Shown here piece after piece: positions 51,813 through 61,556 of a DNA stretch of 64,000 bases (position 1 is the stretch's first letter; each line of letters begins with the position of its first letter). The position numbers were made by a program, and so were the translations under genes. The notes below the pieces were generated by a model. The model made no database searches and was not told where the DNA came from. It was given only the letters and a program-made list of their open reading frames with translations. Source of the stretch: Actinomadura hallensis (GTDB lineage: Bacteria; Actinomycetota; Actinomycetes; Streptosporangiales; Streptosporangiaceae); the NCBI RefSeq assembly GCF_006716765.1, contig NZ_VFPO01000001.1, positions 4,340,001 to 4,404,000 of the forward strand. The letters run 5' to 3'.

Positions 51813-52078
51813 GTGCGCTTCTCCTTGCGGGCCCCGGCCAGGCGCGCGGCGCTGACCGAACCGACGAAACCGAGCATCGACACGACCAGCAGCAGCGCGG
51901 CGTACGCGGGCTCGCCCCAGAAGACGGAGTGCACCGCGATGCCGCTGACCAGCAGGACGGCCATGACGTCCAGGGCCATGATGCGGTCGAAACTGGAGGG
52001 GCCGCGCACGAGCCGCGCGGTCGTCATCAGGAACGCGGCGCCCAGCAGCACCATCGTCACGATGTAGACGACGTTCAA
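51809..52078 (-). CDS. mrpF: Mrp-type antiporter subunit F
   Basis: An 89-aa small subunit with three helices and the family motif TTARLVRGPSSFDRIMALDVMAVLLVS, whose Asp residues are conserved. The start is TTG 52078 (MNVVYIVTMVLLGAAF), which overlaps the mrpE stop as TTGA and has GGAGGA just upstream. Its stop overlaps mrpG. Confidence 0.9.
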   Translation of the reverse strand: MNVVYIVTMVLLGAAFLMTTARLVRGPSSFDRIMALDVMAVLLVSGIAVHSVFWGEPAYAALLLVVSMLGFVGSVSAARLAGARKEKRT

Positions 52079-52611
52079 CGGTCCTCCTCCGGTGGTGAGT
52101 CCTCCCAGGTCACGAACGCGCGCATCAGCCTCGCCTCCGTCTGCTCCACACCGGCCCGCTTCGCGTCGGCGTCCTGCTGGTCGTACACCGGCATGGCGTG
52201 GATGCGCAGCACCTCCCGCTCCGACGGCAGGTCGATCAGGATGGTGCCGGGACGGAGGGAGATGCTGGTCGTGACGCCCAGCAGGATGAGCGGCGACCGG
52301 GACCGCATCTCCACGTCGACGATGGCGCTGCGGACCCGACCCGGCCGGTACACCGCGTGCCAGCCGATGACGATGCTGGACCACAGGAGGTCCCACAGGA
52401 ACTCCGCGACGACCACCACGACCCGCAGCGGCCGGATCTTCCTGACCAGCGGGACGGCGGGCAGCCGGCTCGCCCAGTACGCGGCGGCCGCGACGACGAT
52501 GCCGCCGGCCAGCGTGAGCGCGTCGATCCGGCCCCACAGCAGCAGCCAGAGCGCGAGCAGCCACGCCCCCATGAGCAGGCGGGAGACGGTGCGGCGGGCG
52601 GCGCGGTTCAC
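52075..52611 (-). CDS. mrpE: Mrp-type antiporter subunit E
   Basis: A 178-aa subunit. Two to three N-terminal helices (about 12-75) precede a cytoplasmic part with the family block RPLRVVVVVAEFLWDLLWSSIVIGWHAVYRP...SRSPLILLGVTTSISLRPGTILIDLPSEREVLRIHAMPV. GTG 52611 (VNRAARRTVSRLL) forms a GTGA overlap with the mrpD stop; in-frame starts further upstream would lie within mrpD. The C-terminal end is acidic. Confidence 0.9.
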   Translation of the reverse strand: MNRAARRTVSRLLMGAWLLALWLLLWGRIDALTLAGGIVVAAAAYWASRLPAVPLVRKIRPLRVVVVVAEFLWDLLWSSIVIGWHAVYRPGRVRSAIVDVEMRSRSPLILLGVTTSISLRPGTILIDLPSEREVLRIHAMPVYDQQDADAKRAGVEQTEARLMRAFVTWEDSPPEEDR

Positions 52612-54128
52612 GGCGACCCCCCGTCCAGGACGGCGCCCCGGTACGCCGACGGGTCCAGCAGGTCGGCCGCGGCGAGGCTGCTCCACGACGCCAGGGGCCC
52701 GGCGACCAGCGCGATGACCAGGCCGCCGACGACGAGGACGGCCGTCACGGTCCCCATGAGGCGGGTGCTGGCCCGGGTGTAGGACGACGCGGCGGGCGGT
52801 TCACCGGCCTCCTTCGGGCGGGGCCGCCAGAACCCGAGCGTCCAGATCCGCATCATCGCCATGAGGGTGAGCAGGCTCACCAGCACCGCCACCCCGGTGA
52901 CCGCGTAGGCGAGGAACCTGTCCTCCCCGAGCCCCGCCTGGAACAACGCGAGCTTGGCGATGAAGCCGGAGGTCGGCGGCACCCCGCTCACGCTCATGGC
53001 GGGGATGAAGAACAGCACGGCGATGAACGACGACATCCGCGCCAGGCCGCCGAGGCGGCGCAGCGACGTCTCCCCCGTGCGTCCCTGCATCAGGTCGCTG
53101 ACCAGGAACAGGGCGCCCTGCACGACGATGTGGTGGACGAGGTAGAGGACCGCGCCGGTGAGGCCCGCGACGCTGAACAGCCCGAGCCCGAACAGCATGT
53201 AGCCGATGTGCCCCACGAGGATGAACGAGAAGATCCGGTGGATGTCGTCGTGGGTCAGGGCGCCGAGGGTGCCGATCAGCATCGTCGCGGCGGCGAGCAC
53301 CAGCATGATCCACGAGAGCTGGTCGCGGGGGAACAGCAGCGTCTCCACCCGGATGAGCGCGTAGATGGCGGCCTTGGTCAGCAGCGCCGCGAAGACGGCC
53401 GTGACCCTGGTGAGGGCGGCGGGGTAGCTGTCGGGCAGCCACAGGTGCATGGGGGCGATCGCCCCCTTGATGCCGAACACGACCAGGAACAGCAGGCCGA
53501 GCGCCGTCCTCGTCCCCTCGGGCAGCTCGGCGACGCGCAGGGACAGGTCGGCGAAGTTCACCGAGCCCGTCGCGGCGTAGGTCAGCCCGATCGCGGCGAT
53601 GAACAGGATCGAGGACATGAGGCTGACCACGGTGTAGGTCATGCCGGCCTGGACCCGCTCCGCCGTGGGGGTGAGGGTCATCAGGACGTAGCTGGACGCC
53701 AGCATGATCTCGAACGCGACGAAGAGGTTGAACAGGTCGCCGGCGAGGAAGATCAGCGCGACCCCGGCGGTCAGCGTGAGGTAGGCGGGGTAGAACACGC
53801 CCGGTTCGTGGCCGCCGAGGCCCCCGGCGCCCTCGGCCACCGCGTGCAGCATGATCGCGAGAAGCACGCCGATGGACACCACGAGCAGCAGCGCCGACAG
53901 CCGGTCCGCGACGAGGGTGATGCCGAGCGGCGCGGTCCAGCCGCCGATCTGGACGGCGATCACGCCGTCCCGCGCGACGGCCGCCATCAGCCCGCCCGCC
54001 GCGGCCAGCGCCGCGGTCACGGTCAGCGGGGCGAGGACGCGCAGCCAGGTCTCCCGGCGGCGGCTGATCATCGTGAGGGCGGCGCCGAGCAGCGGCAGCA
54101 CGAACGGCAGCGGGACGAGGACGTTCAT
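52608..54128 (-). CDS. mrpD: Mrp-type antiporter subunit D
   Basis: A 506-aa proton-translocating subunit homologous to NuoM/NuoN of respiratory complex I, with about 14 helices. Marks: the FEIMLASSYVLM Glu, FGIKGAIAPMHLWLPDSYPAALTRVTAVFAALLTKAAIYALIR with the conserved Lys residues, and HIGYMLFGLGLF. ATG 54128 overlaps the mrpC stop (ATGA). Confidence 0.94.
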   Translation of the reverse strand: MNVLVPLPFVLPLLGAALTMISRRRETWLRVLAPLTVTAALAAAGGLMAAVARDGVIAVQIGGWTAPLGITLVADRLSALLLVVSIGVLLAIMLHAVAEGAGGLGGHEPGVFYPAYLTLTAGVALIFLAGDLFNLFVAFEIMLASSYVLMTLTPTAERVQAGMTYTVVSLMSSILFIAAIGLTYAATGSVNFADLSLRVAELPEGTRTALGLLFLVVFGIKGAIAPMHLWLPDSYPAALTRVTAVFAALLTKAAIYALIRVETLLFPRDQLSWIMLVLAAATMLIGTLGALTHDDIHRIFSFILVGHIGYMLFGLGLFSVAGLTGAVLYLVHHIVVQGALFLVSDLMQGRTGETSLRRLGGLARMSSFIAVLFFIPAMSVSGVPPTSGFIAKLALFQAGLGEDRFLAYAVTGVAVLVSLLTLMAMMRIWTLGFWRPRPKEAGEPPAASSYTRASTRLMGTVTAVLVVGGLVIALVAGPLASWSSLAAADLLDPSAYRGAVLDGGSP

Positions 54129-54736
54129 GCGCCGTCCGTCCCCCCACCGTTCCCGCGGTCGGTCCCGCGGTCGGTCCCGCCGCCGGTCCCGCCGTCGGCG
54201 CGGCCGAAGCCCTTGAGGCCCCTGCCCCTGCGTCCCGTGTCGTCCCGGCGGGCGGGGTCGTGCGCGATGTCCACCTGGCTGAAGTCCTCCTGCTCGGCGT
54301 CCTCCCATTCGGTGTAGTCCTCGATCGGGTCCCTCCCGTCGGCGTAGTCCCGCCCCCCGGCCCGGGATTCGCGGCGCCTGCGGGCGGCGTGGACCTGCCG
54401 GTCCTCGACGTCGTCGCGGACCTCGTCCTCGCCGAGCAGCACCCGGCTGCGGAACGCCAGGGCCAGCAGGAACGCGGTCACCCCGAACGTGATCACGATG
54501 GCGGTGAGCACCATGGCCTGCGGCAGCGGGTCGGCCATCGGCCGCTCGGACCTCTCGCCGATCAGCGGCGGCGAGCCGGCGGCGCCGCCCGCCAGCAGCA
54601 GGAGCACGTTGGCGCCGTGCCCGAGCAGCATGAAGCCCACCACGACCCGGATCAGGGACCGCTGCATCAGCATGTGGAACCCGGCCGCGAACAGCACGGC
54701 GACGGCCAGGACGAGGATGAGTGCGGGACCCGTCAC
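54125..54736 (-). CDS. mrpC: Mrp-type antiporter subunit C with long hydrophilic tail
   Basis: A 203-aa NuoK-like subunit. The first ~100 residues form three helices with [18 protein letters not shown] and [25 protein letters not shown]. The last ~100 residues are an extra charged tail ([32 protein letters not shown]...) ending in TDRGTDRGN repeats, about twice the length of a typical MrpC. GTG 54736 overlaps the mrpA stop (GTGA). Confidence 0.92.
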   Translation of the reverse strand: MTGPALILVLAVAVLFAAGFHMLMQRSLIRVVVGFMLLGHGANVLLLLAGGAAGSPPLIGERSERPMADPLPQAMVLTAIVITFGVTAFLLALAFRSRVLLGEDEVRDDVEDRQVHAARRRRESRAGGRDYADGRDPIEDYTEWEDAEQEDFSQVDIAHDPARRDDTGRRGRGLKGFGRADGGTGGGTDRGTDRGNGGGTDGA

Positions 54737-57612
54737 GACCGTGCCCCCTCCGGCGCGCCGCCTTCACCGGTGCCGTTCTCCCCGGTCGTCTCCCCGCCGA
54801 TCTCGTACTCCTCCGAGACGTCCTCGTCCAGGCTCGCGCCGAGCGTGGTCAGAATCGTCAGGACGAGCCCGAGCACCAGCAGGTACACCCCGACGTCGAA
54901 GAACAGGCTCGTCGACAGCTTGATCTCGCCGAGGACCGGCAGCGTCGCGTGCAGCACCTCGCTCGCCAGGAAGTCCCTGTTGGGCAGGCCCCAGCCGACC
55001 GCGCCGGTGGCGACGGCCAGGCCGAGCCCGCCGCCGAGGAGCACGCCGGGCCGGACGGGCATCGCGGCCGCGAGCTCCTGCCGGCCTCCGGGCAGGTAGC
55101 GCAGCACGTACGCCATGGCCGCCACGAGCCCGGCGACGAACCCGCCGCCGGGGCGGCCGTGCCCGGCGACGAGGAGGTAGACGGAGAACACCAGGATCGC
55201 CGGGCCGAGCAGCCGCGCCGCGGCCGCCGCCGGCACCATCGGGGCGGTCCCGAACGCGGGGGTCCCGGAGGTGACGAGCCAGCTCCGGCCGCGCTCGTCG
55301 GCCCCGCCCGCCTCGCCGGTGTGCTCGGGCGCGTCGGGATCGCCGGGCGGGCGCCGCGTGCGCCGCCCGGTGAGCACCAGGCCGATGATCCCCATGGAGG
55401 CGACGGCCACCACGCTGATCTCGCCGAGGGTGTCCATCGCCCGCGTCTCGACGAGGATCATGTTGACGATGTTGCCGGTGCCCTCCTTCTCGGCGAGCTC
55501 GCCGTACTCGGGCCCGACGGGGTCGGCGGCGCGGCTCAGCACCGCCACCACCAGGAACGTCGCGATGAAGGCGCCGAGGCCCAGGCTGATCACGCCGGTC
55601 GCGATCCGGCCGGAGCGGCGGCGCCGCCGCTCCGGGAACCGGTCCGGGAGGCGCCGCAGCACGAGCACGAGGCTGATCAGCAGGAGCGTCTCGACGACGA
55701 GGTGGGTGAGCGCGAGGTCCGGCGCGCCCTGCGCCACGAAGAGCCCGCCGATGGCGTAGCCGACCCCGGCCATCAGCAGCGCGGCCGACAGCCTGCGCCG
55801 CGCCAGCACCGCCGCGATCCCGCAGACGATCACGACGACGCCGAGGACGGACTGCACGGGGTCGTCCCAGCCGTGCACGACGTACCCGGTGAAGTCGAGT
55901 CCGGAGTTCCCCATCACCGCCATGACGAGCGCGACGCCCGGCACGACGAGCACCGTCCCGCCGATCACGCCGAGGTAGACGGGCAGCGACCCGACCTGCA
56001 GCCGCCGGGTGACCGCGTGCGCGATCACGACGGTGGAGCCGACGACGCCGTTGTAGCCGCGCTGGCCGTCCGGGACGGGCAGCCGCAGCCGCCGGGCCGG
56101 GTAGGACCGGCCGGCGAGGAGGAAGAGGACGGCGCCGGCGGTGATGGCGAGCGCGGACAGGGCCAGGGGCAGGCCGGGCCCGTGCCACAGCGCGAGCTCG
56201 TAGCCGCCGGGGCCCAGCGTGCCGGCGTACGGCGCGATGAGTTCCTGCAGCGGCCCGGTGAGGAGGCCCAGGACGAGTCCGGCCGCGGCGGGCACGACCA
56301 GCGGCACGGTCATGCCCCACGGGTCCGCGGAGCGCGCGCCGTTTCCGGGGCCGCGGAAGGCGGCGTGCAGGAAGCGCGCCCCGTAGGCCGTGGTCAGCGT
56401 CGATCCGGCGACGATCCCGACGAGGACGGCGAGGTCCCACCCGTCGTGGGCGAAGGTCTCGAAGGCGGTCTCCTTCGCGACGAACCCCAGGAACGGCGGC
56501 AGGCCGATCATGGACGCGATCGCCGCGGCCGACGCGGCGGCCGTGACGGGCAGGCGCCGCCACATGCCGGACAGCTCGGCGGCGCGGCGGGTCCCGGCCT
56601 CGTGCTCGACGACGCCGGCGGCGAGGAACAGCGGAGCCTTGAACAGCCCGTGGGCGAGCAGCAGCGCGACGCCCGCGAGCGCCGCCGTCCGGGTGCCGTG
56701 CCCGAGCAGGACCATCAGGAAGCCGAGCTGGCTGATCGTCCCGTAGGCGAGCAGCGATTTCAGGTCGTCCTGGCGCAGCGCGATGAGGCCGCCGAGGATC
56801 AGGCTGACCATGCCCACGCCGACGACGGCGGGCTGCCACAGGGCCGTGTCGGCGAACGCTGGCGACAGCCGCGCCACGAGGTAGACGCCCGCCTTGACCA
56901 TCGCGGCGGCGTGGAGGTAGGCGCTCACCGGCGACGGCGCCACCATCGCGGCGGGCAGCCAGGAGTGCAGCGGCATCTGCGCGGACTTGGCGAACGCGCC
57001 CAGCAGCACGAGCACCAGCCCGGCCTCGGCGGCCGCGCCGCCCGGCGGGTCCGCGACCAGCTCGGAGATCTGGTAGGTCCCGGCGGTCTGGCCGAGGAGC
57101 ACGAACCCGGCGAGCATGACCAGCCCGAACGCGGTGGTCATCAGCAGCGCCTGGGTGGCGGCGCGCCGGTCCTCGGCCTTCTCCGGGCTGGTGGTGCCGA
57201 TGAGGATGAAGGAGCTGACGGTGGTCAGCTCCCAGAACACGTAGAGGACGAGCAGGTTGTCGGCGAGGACGAGGCCGGTCATCGCGCCCGCGAACGCGAT
57301 GAGCGTCCCGATCATCAGGCTCTGGGACCGTTCGAGGTACCAGCCGGCGTAGCACAGCGCGACGGCGCCGACCCCGCCGATCAGCAGCAGCATGACGACC
57401 GACAGCGCGTCGAGCCGGAAGTCGAGGACGAGCCCGAGGTCGGCGGCCCAGGAGATCTCCTCGGTGAGGACGGTCCCGGCGTTGGCCAGGGCCCAGATCG
57501 CGGTCGCGGCGGGGAGCGCGGCCGCGGCGACCGCCATGAGGCGCTGGCGCCGCCCGAGCGCCCAGGGAACGGCGAAGGCGACGATGGCGTAACTCAGGAC
57601 CAGCGTCACCAT
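54733..57612 (-). CDS. mrpA: Fused Mrp antiporter subunits A and B
   Basis: A 959-aa multi-spanning protein. Residues 1 to about 500 are the NuoL-like MrpA core: [78 protein letters not shown]. The next ~250 residues are the MrpA C-terminal (NuoJ-like) module, and the last ~200 ([11 protein letters not shown]... [31 protein letters not shown] ... [26 protein letters not shown]) are MrpB, joined in one gene as in several actinomycetes and cyanobacterial-type systems. ATG 57612 is chosen; a TTG 21 bp earlier is weaker. It is the first gene of the operon. Confidence 0.94.
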   Translation of the reverse strand: MVTLVLSYAIVAFAVPWALGRRQRLMAVAAAALPAATAIWALANAGTVLTEEISWAADLGLVLDFRLDALSVVMLLLIGGVGAVALCYAGWYLERSQSLMIGTLIAFAGAMTGLVLADNLLVLYVFWELTTVSSFILIGTTSPEKAEDRRAATQALLMTTAFGLVMLAGFVLLGQTAGTYQISELVADPPGGAAAEAGLVLVLLGAFAKSAQMPLHSWLPAAMVAPSPVSAYLHAAAMVKAGVYLVARLSPAFADTALWQPAVVGVGMVSLILGGLIALRQDDLKSLLAYGTISQLGFLMVLLGHGTRTAALAGVALLLAHGLFKAPLFLAAGVVEHEAGTRRAAELSGMWRRLPVTAAASAAAIASMIGLPPFLGFVAKETAFETFAHDGWDLAVLVGIVAGSTLTTAYGARFLHAAFRGPGNGARSADPWGMTVPLVVPAAAGLVLGLLTGPLQELIAPYAGTLGPGGYELALWHGPGLPLALSALAITAGAVLFLLAGRSYPARRLRLPVPDGQRGYNGVVGSTVVIAHAVTRRLQVGSLPVYLGVIGGTVLVVPGVALVMAVMGNSGLDFTGYVVHGWDDPVQSVLGVVVIVCGIAAVLARRRLSAALLMAGVGYAIGGLFVAQGAPDLALTHLVVETLLLISLVLVLRRLPDRFPERRRRRSGRIATGVISLGLGAFIATFLVVAVLSRAADPVGPEYGELAEKEGTGNIVNMILVETRAMDTLGEISVVAVASMGIIGLVLTGRRTRRPPGDPDAPEHTGEAGGADERGRSWLVTSGTPAFGTAPMVPAAAAARLLGPAILVFSVYLLVAGHGRPGGGFVAGLVAAMAYVLRYLPGGRQELAAAMPVRPGVLLGGGLGLAVATGAVGWGLPNRDFLASEVLHATLPVLGEIKLSTSLFFDVGVYLLVLGLVLTILTTLGASLDEDVSEEYEIGGETTGENGTGEGGAPEGARS

Positions 57613-58138
57613 GCCGCCTACCGCCCTCCCCAAGGAACGACCAACCCGGACGAACGCACAGGTGATCTACCCGGCCGGCACCCGCGAAACGGCGTGCCGG
57701 GCCGGACCGGCGGCGGATCTCCGAGGCTCTAAGCGGCCCGCAATCCCCCCGACCTAGCGTTTTGCGCGTCAGCCTAGAGAACGCCCCGTCCGTCGAACAA
57801 GTTGCCGCTGGTGCTCCAGATCACAACCGGGCCCGAAGTGCCCCCACCGACCCGCCGCCCACCGAACTACGACATAGGCACACAGAGCAACAAAAACCAC
57901 CCCAACGTGCGCAAGCGCCCCCTGACACAGCATGCGACAAGGCGGCGCCCCTCACCCCGCGATGCCAGAAAAGTCACACAGCACAGGCGGGGACACAGAG
58001 AGTCACAGAGACCCGTCGGCAACGACCGCCGCTACCAGGAGCATCGTCCCCCGTCCCCACTCCCGCGCCCGTTGCGACGGCGCCGTATCCTGCCCCGTCC
58101 CCCGTCATCGGCGGCGTGCTGCCGGCGCGGGGCGGCCG
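57613..58138. other. Gene-free region upstream of the mrp operon
   Basis: About 525 bp without a supported gene. The part at 57840-58030 has an unusual strand bias: the plus strand is rich in A and C and poor in G and T (runs such as CACAGAGCAACAAAAACCACC). Reading frames through it give unstructured Pro/Thr/Arg products. It should contain the mrp promoter and leader on the minus strand. Confidence 0.5.
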
Positions 58139-58732
58139 TCATCCCGGGCGCGTCGCCGCGGAGTGCAGGTAGGGGGCGAGCAGCTCGCGGGCGAGGCGGC
58201 GGGCGGCGCGTTCGGCCAGGCCGTCCTCGATCATCCGGCTCAGGGTGTAGACGAGGGCTTGGACGAGTTCGGCGGTCCGGTCGGGGTCGTACGCGCCGTG
58301 GTCGGCCAGGGCCGCGCGGAGCGGCGTCTGGAGTTCGTCATGGAGGAGCCGGCTCGAGTTGGCGAGTGCGTCGGTGCGGCCGGTGGCCGCGAGGGCGCGG
58401 GCCAGCGCGTGGTCTCCGCGGGCGACGAGGCGGAGGTTGGCGTTGACGTAGGCCAGGACACGGTCGCCGGGGGTCCTGGCCCTGCCCATCTGCTGCCGGA
58501 CGTAGGCCGACCAGCGGGGGAAGGTGTCGACGATGAGGGCGTCGAGCAGATCGTCGCGGGACGTGAAGTAGGTGTACACGCTGGAGCGGGCGAGCCCTGC
58601 CCGGCGGGCGACCGCCGCAAGGCTGGGGGCTCGCTCGGTCTCCTCGGCGAGCAGGGCGCGGGCGGCGTCGAGCAGGGCGGCCCGTCGCGCGGCCCGATGC
58701 TCGGCGACGGTCGGCGCCTGGATCTTCGGCAC
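58139..58732 (-). CDS. TetR-family regulator of the adjacent ABC transporter
   Basis: A 197-aa TetR-type repressor with an N-terminal HTH (SLAAVARRAGLARSSVYTYFTSRDDLLDAL, about 37-67) and a C-terminal helical domain with the RMIEDGLAERAARRLARELLAPYL end seen in one TetR subgroup. GTG 58732 is preceded by a G-rich stretch. It lies 45 bp downstream of the ABC ATPase gene in the same direction, so it likely regulates the operon it ends; a 25-bp inverted repeat at 60654-60678, upstream of the first gene, is the candidate operator. Confidence 0.88.
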   Translation of the reverse strand: MPKIQAPTVAEHRAARRAALLDAARALLAEETERAPSLAAVARRAGLARSSVYTYFTSRDDLLDALIVDTFPRWSAYVRQQMGRARTPGDRVLAYVNANLRLVARGDHALARALAATGRTDALANSSRLLHDELQTPLRAALADHGAYDPDRTAELVQALVYTLSRMIEDGLAERAARRLARELLAPYLHSAATRPG

Positions 58733-58777
58733 ACTGCCCCCTCTCTCACCGGCCGCGGCACCGGCGGGACCCGCCCG

Positions 58778-59509
58778 TCAGCCGAGTGCGGCCAGCCGCC
58801 CGTCGATCATCTCGTACACGGTGTCGCAGTGTTCGAGAACGTCGTGATCATGGGTCACCATGACGGCCGCCACGCCGTGCCGCCGAGTCTCGCGGGCGAG
58901 CAGCCGGACGATGTCGTGGCTGCGCGCCCGGTCCAGGGCGGCGGTGGGCTCGTCGACGAGCAGCACGCTCGGCTCGGTCACCAGGGCCCGGGCGATGCCG
59001 ACCCGCTGCCGCTCCCCGCCGGACATCTGGTGAGGGTACCGGTCGGCCTTGTCCGCCATCCCCACGTCCTCCAGCAGCGCGAGCGGGGGACGGCCGGAGC
59101 GCTCGCGGCGCGGCCGGAACCGCAACGGCAGCCGGAGCTGGTCCACGGCGGTGAGCGCCGGGACCAGGTTGCCGGACTGGAAGACGAACCCGATGTGCTC
59201 GCGCCGCAGCTTCGCCCTGGTCCTGGCACCGGCGGCCGTGATGTCGGTCCCGGCGACCGTGACCGTGCCCCGGTCCGGGCGGGCGAGGCCGCCGGCCACC
59301 GCGAGCAGGCTCGACTTGCCGGCGCCGGAGGGGCCGACGATGGCGGCCAGCTCGCCGGGGGGCACGACGAGGTGGACGTCGTCGAGGGCCTGCACGATCT
59401 CGGTGCCGTCGCCGTGCCGGAGGCTGACCCCCTCCATGTGCAGTCCCCGGCGGTCGGGCGCCCCGGTGGCGCCTTCCTGCGCTCCGGCGGCGGGCATCTG
59501 GCCGGTCAT
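58778..59509 (-). CDS. MacB/LolD-type ABC transporter ATP-binding protein
   Basis: A 243-aa ATPase of the MacB/FtsE class. Walker A GPSGAGKSS, Q-loop FVFQSGNLVPALTAVDQLRLPLRF, signature MSGGERQRVGIARALV, Walker B VLLVDEPTAALD and the switch His in MVTHDHDVLEHCD. ATG 59509 has GGAGG six bases upstream and overlaps the permease stop (ATGA). It partners the FtsX-like permease encoded just before it. Confidence 0.93.
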   Translation of the reverse strand: MTGQMPAAGAQEGATGAPDRRGLHMEGVSLRHGDGTEIVQALDDVHLVVPPGELAAIVGPSGAGKSSLLAVAGGLARPDRGTVTVAGTDITAAGARTRAKLRREHIGFVFQSGNLVPALTAVDQLRLPLRFRPRRERSGRPPLALLEDVGMADKADRYPHQMSGGERQRVGIARALVTEPSVLLVDEPTAALDRARSHDIVRLLARETRRHGVAAVMVTHDHDVLEHCDTVYEMIDGRLAALG

Positions 59510-60636
59510 CGGTTTCCTCCGAGGGCGGTGGCCGGGTCGATGGACGCGATCCGGACTACGGCGGTCCCGGCGCCGACGAGTCCGAGCAGGACGAGTCCCG
59601 CGGCGGCGGTGGTGACACTGGGCGCGCTGAGCGCGAACGGCACACCGCCCCCGGTGATGAGCGAGCCGAGGGCGACACCGATCCCCGCGCCGACCGCGAC
59701 GGCGGCCAGCAGCAGGATGAACGCCTGGGTGAGCGCGTCGCGCAGCAGCCACCCTCTGGACGCGCCCATGGCGCGCAGGACGGCGACCTCGTGCTTGCGC
59801 TGGATCGTCCAGACCGCGAAGAAGGCTCCGACGACCAGCGCGGAGATGACGTACAGGAATCCCTGGATGAGCTGGAGCGTGGACGTCTCGGCGGTATAGC
59901 CGGGCGAGGCTCCGTAGGACTCCTCCAGGGTGAGGCTCTCGGTGCCGGCGGCGGCGTCTCCGGCGGCCAGGTCGACGGAGGCGCCGGGCTTCGCGCGCAC
60001 CGCCACGGCGGTGATCTCCTGAGCGGCGTGTGCGGGCACGGGGTCGCCCGGCCCCGCCCCGGCCTTGATCAGCTGCCAGGTCCGCAGGGGCACATAGGCC
60101 ACGTCGACGTGACCGAAGGTGTCCTGTCCCGCGGTGGCGCCCACGACCCGCAGCTTCGTCCCGAGCCGGTCGACCGTGATCGTGTCGCCGATGTGCAGGC
60201 CGGCGTCCAGGGCGGTGCCGCTGACGACGACGCCGTCGGCGCCGCTCAGCCGCGAACCCCTGCTGACCTTGGGGGAGAGGAACGACTCCGGCGCCACCCC
60301 GAACAGCGCGAGGTCGATGTCCACGCCCCGGTCGCTCTTGGCGTTGACGAGCGTGTTGCCGTAGGGGGCCGCCTCCGCCACACCCGGCCGGTCCCGCCAG
60401 GCGTCCACGGCGGACATCTCCACCACGCTCCGGGAGAAGGCGGAGTCGTGCTGGACGCCGCGCTCGAACGCGAACGAGGTGACCGGCAGGTTCTGCAGCC
60501 CGGACACCCCGTCCCTGACCAGACCCACCGACAACCCGGACAACATGACCATGAGGACCGCGATCAACCCCACGACGGCCCCCATCAGCCCGAACCGGAC
60601 CTTGGCGAACCGCAGCTCGCGAACGGCGAGGAACAT
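59506..60636 (-). CDS. MacB/FtsX-type ABC transporter permease
   Basis: A 376-aa permease with one helix near the N-terminus (about 15-40), a large extracytoplasmic domain with the MacB-like core (about 45-260, ESFLSPKVSRGSRLSGADGVVVSGTALDAGLHIGDTITV) and three C-terminal helices with the FtsX motif AVWTIQRKHEVAVLRAMGASRGWLLRDALTQAF. ATG 60636 is preferred; a GTG at 60645 is in frame. Such pairs export antibiotics or lipoproteins or sense membrane stress. First gene of a three-gene operon ending with a TetR regulator. Confidence 0.9.
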   Translation of the reverse strand: MFLAVRELRFAKVRFGLMGAVVGLIAVLMVMLSGLSVGLVRDGVSGLQNLPVTSFAFERGVQHDSAFSRSVVEMSAVDAWRDRPGVAEAAPYGNTLVNAKSDRGVDIDLALFGVAPESFLSPKVSRGSRLSGADGVVVSGTALDAGLHIGDTITVDRLGTKLRVVGATAGQDTFGHVDVAYVPLRTWQLIKAGAGPGDPVPAHAAQEITAVAVRAKPGASVDLAAGDAAAGTESLTLEESYGASPGYTAETSTLQLIQGFLYVISALVVGAFFAVWTIQRKHEVAVLRAMGASRGWLLRDALTQAFILLLAAVAVGAGIGVALGSLITGGGVPFALSAPSVTTAAAGLVLLGLVGAGTAVVRIASIDPATALGGNR

Positions 60637-60653
60637 CAGCCCCACACCCGCTT

Positions 60654-60678
60654 TTTTATCGACGTCATGTCGACAAAA
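60654..60678. promoter_or_regulatory. 25-bp inverted repeat, candidate TetR operator and promoter
   Basis: Arms TTTT.TCGAC and GTCGA.AAAA flank GTCAT, 18 bp before the permease start. On the minus strand TTGGTA and GATAAA lie 18 bp apart around it, so the repeat would fill the spacer and -10 of the operon promoter. This fits control by the TetR protein encoded at the end of the operon. Confidence 0.6.
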
Positions 60679-61016
60679 TACCAACACGGTGTCGCCAACT
60701 TCCCGCGGGTGCCGCGGCTGCTCCGACGCGCCGGACTCGGTGAGCCCACCGACCGGAGACCTTCGTCGTCGAGGTCCGGCCGGATGAGCCGATGCAGGGC
60801 CTTCGGCTCTTGCGCGCTCTCATGGACGACGACAACGGCGCGCCGTGCCCGGCGGGACGTGACGCGTCGTCCAGCGACTCATGCGACGCAATGAGCTGGC
60901 TGGTGAAGGGCCTGCGCGGGCGATCGAGGGGACGTTGGTTCCGGCGGCAACCGCTCAGGCGCACGTGGTGGGGACTGGTAGACCCCGGTCAGGCGGTTCG
61001 TCGGGCAGGACGGAGA
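60679..61016. other. Gene-free stretch between the ABC operon and tRNA-Asn
   Basis: About 340 bp without a supported gene. One open frame across it reads into the antisense of the tRNA and is not credible. I see no direct repeats of the tRNA 3' end here, so no sign of integration at tRNA-Asn. Confidence 0.5.
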
Positions 61017-61048
61017 AGGCCCCGTTCCGATCGCGCGGAACAGGGCCT
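61017..61048 (-). terminator. Strong hairpin downstream of tRNA-Asn
   Basis: AGGCCCCGTTCCG and CGGAACAGGGCCT form a 13-bp stem (one mismatched pair) around ATCGCG. It follows the tRNA-Asn by 27 bases on the minus strand. Confidence 0.7.
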
Positions 61049-61075
61049 GACCTGGGCTTTCTTGGAGGTGAGAGG

Positions 61076-61148
61076 CTCCCGCGACTGGACTCGAACCAGT
61101 AACCTGCCGGTTAACAGCCGGCTGCTCTGCCGATTGAGCTACGCGGGA
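61076..61148 (-). tRNA. tRNA-Asn (GTT anticodon)
   Basis: A 73-nt cloverleaf on the minus strand: acceptor TCCCGCG/CGCGGGA, D stem GCTC/GAGC, anticodon stem GCCGG/CCGGC with loop CTGTTAA, variable loop AGGTT, T stem ACTGG/CCAGT with loop TTCGAGT, discriminator G. CCA is not encoded. The anticodon GTT reads AAC/AAT. Confidence 0.95.
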
Positions 61149-61286
61149 TCGTGCGTGTGCCGGGGTGAACCCCGGGCGGCGCGTCTAGGTTAGCGCATGT
61201 GGGGAGTCCTTCGCGCACCGTTATGGGTGGGGGCGTCTTTGGCGGGTATGGGGGTGGCACGTTTTTCGCCGTCGGTGGGAGTAGGA

Positions 61287-61556
61287 ATGAAGGCTCGCAT
61301 GATGTTCATGGCCGGCGCCGCGATCGGCTACGTGCTGGGGACGAAGGCCGGGCGCGAGCGGTACGAGCAGATCAAGAGGCTGTCGCAGCAGGTGTCGGAG
61401 AACCCGAACGTGCAGGAGGCGGCGGGCAGGATCCGCGCGAAGGGCGAGGAGTTCGCCGGTAAGGCGGGGCAGATGCGCGAGCGGATCCCCCAGCAGGTGG
61501 CGGGGCGTCGCGGCGCGGAGCAGGAGGAGGAGTCGCCGCAGGTGTATCCGGGTTAG
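61287..61556 (+). CDS. Small YtxH-like membrane-associated protein
   Basis: An 89-aa protein. The N-terminus MKARMMFMAGAAIGYVLGTKAGRERYEQIKRL is the short glycine-rich helix plus TKAGRERYE signature of YtxH/actinobacterial GlsB-like small proteins; a charged amphipathic helix follows (about 30-75). Probably anchored to the inner membrane face; function unknown, often stress-linked. ATG 61287 has GGGAG five bases upstream. It converges on the next gene with a four-base overlap. Confidence 0.8.
   Translation: MKARMMFMAGAAIGYVLGTKAGRERYEQIKRLSQQVSENPNVQEAAGRIRAKGEEFAGKAGQMRERIPQQVAGRRGAEQEEESPQVYPG

Noticed and set aside
57762..58172. 136-codon plus-strand frame in the gap upstream of mrp
   Set aside because: Pro/Thr/Arg-rich, no helix or domain pattern, no ribosome binding site, runs into the TetR gene end.
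60792..61193. 133-codon frame overlapping tRNA-Asn on the opposite strand
   Set aside because: It translates the antisense of the tRNA (the familiar RDWTRTSNLP artefact) and has no other protein features.
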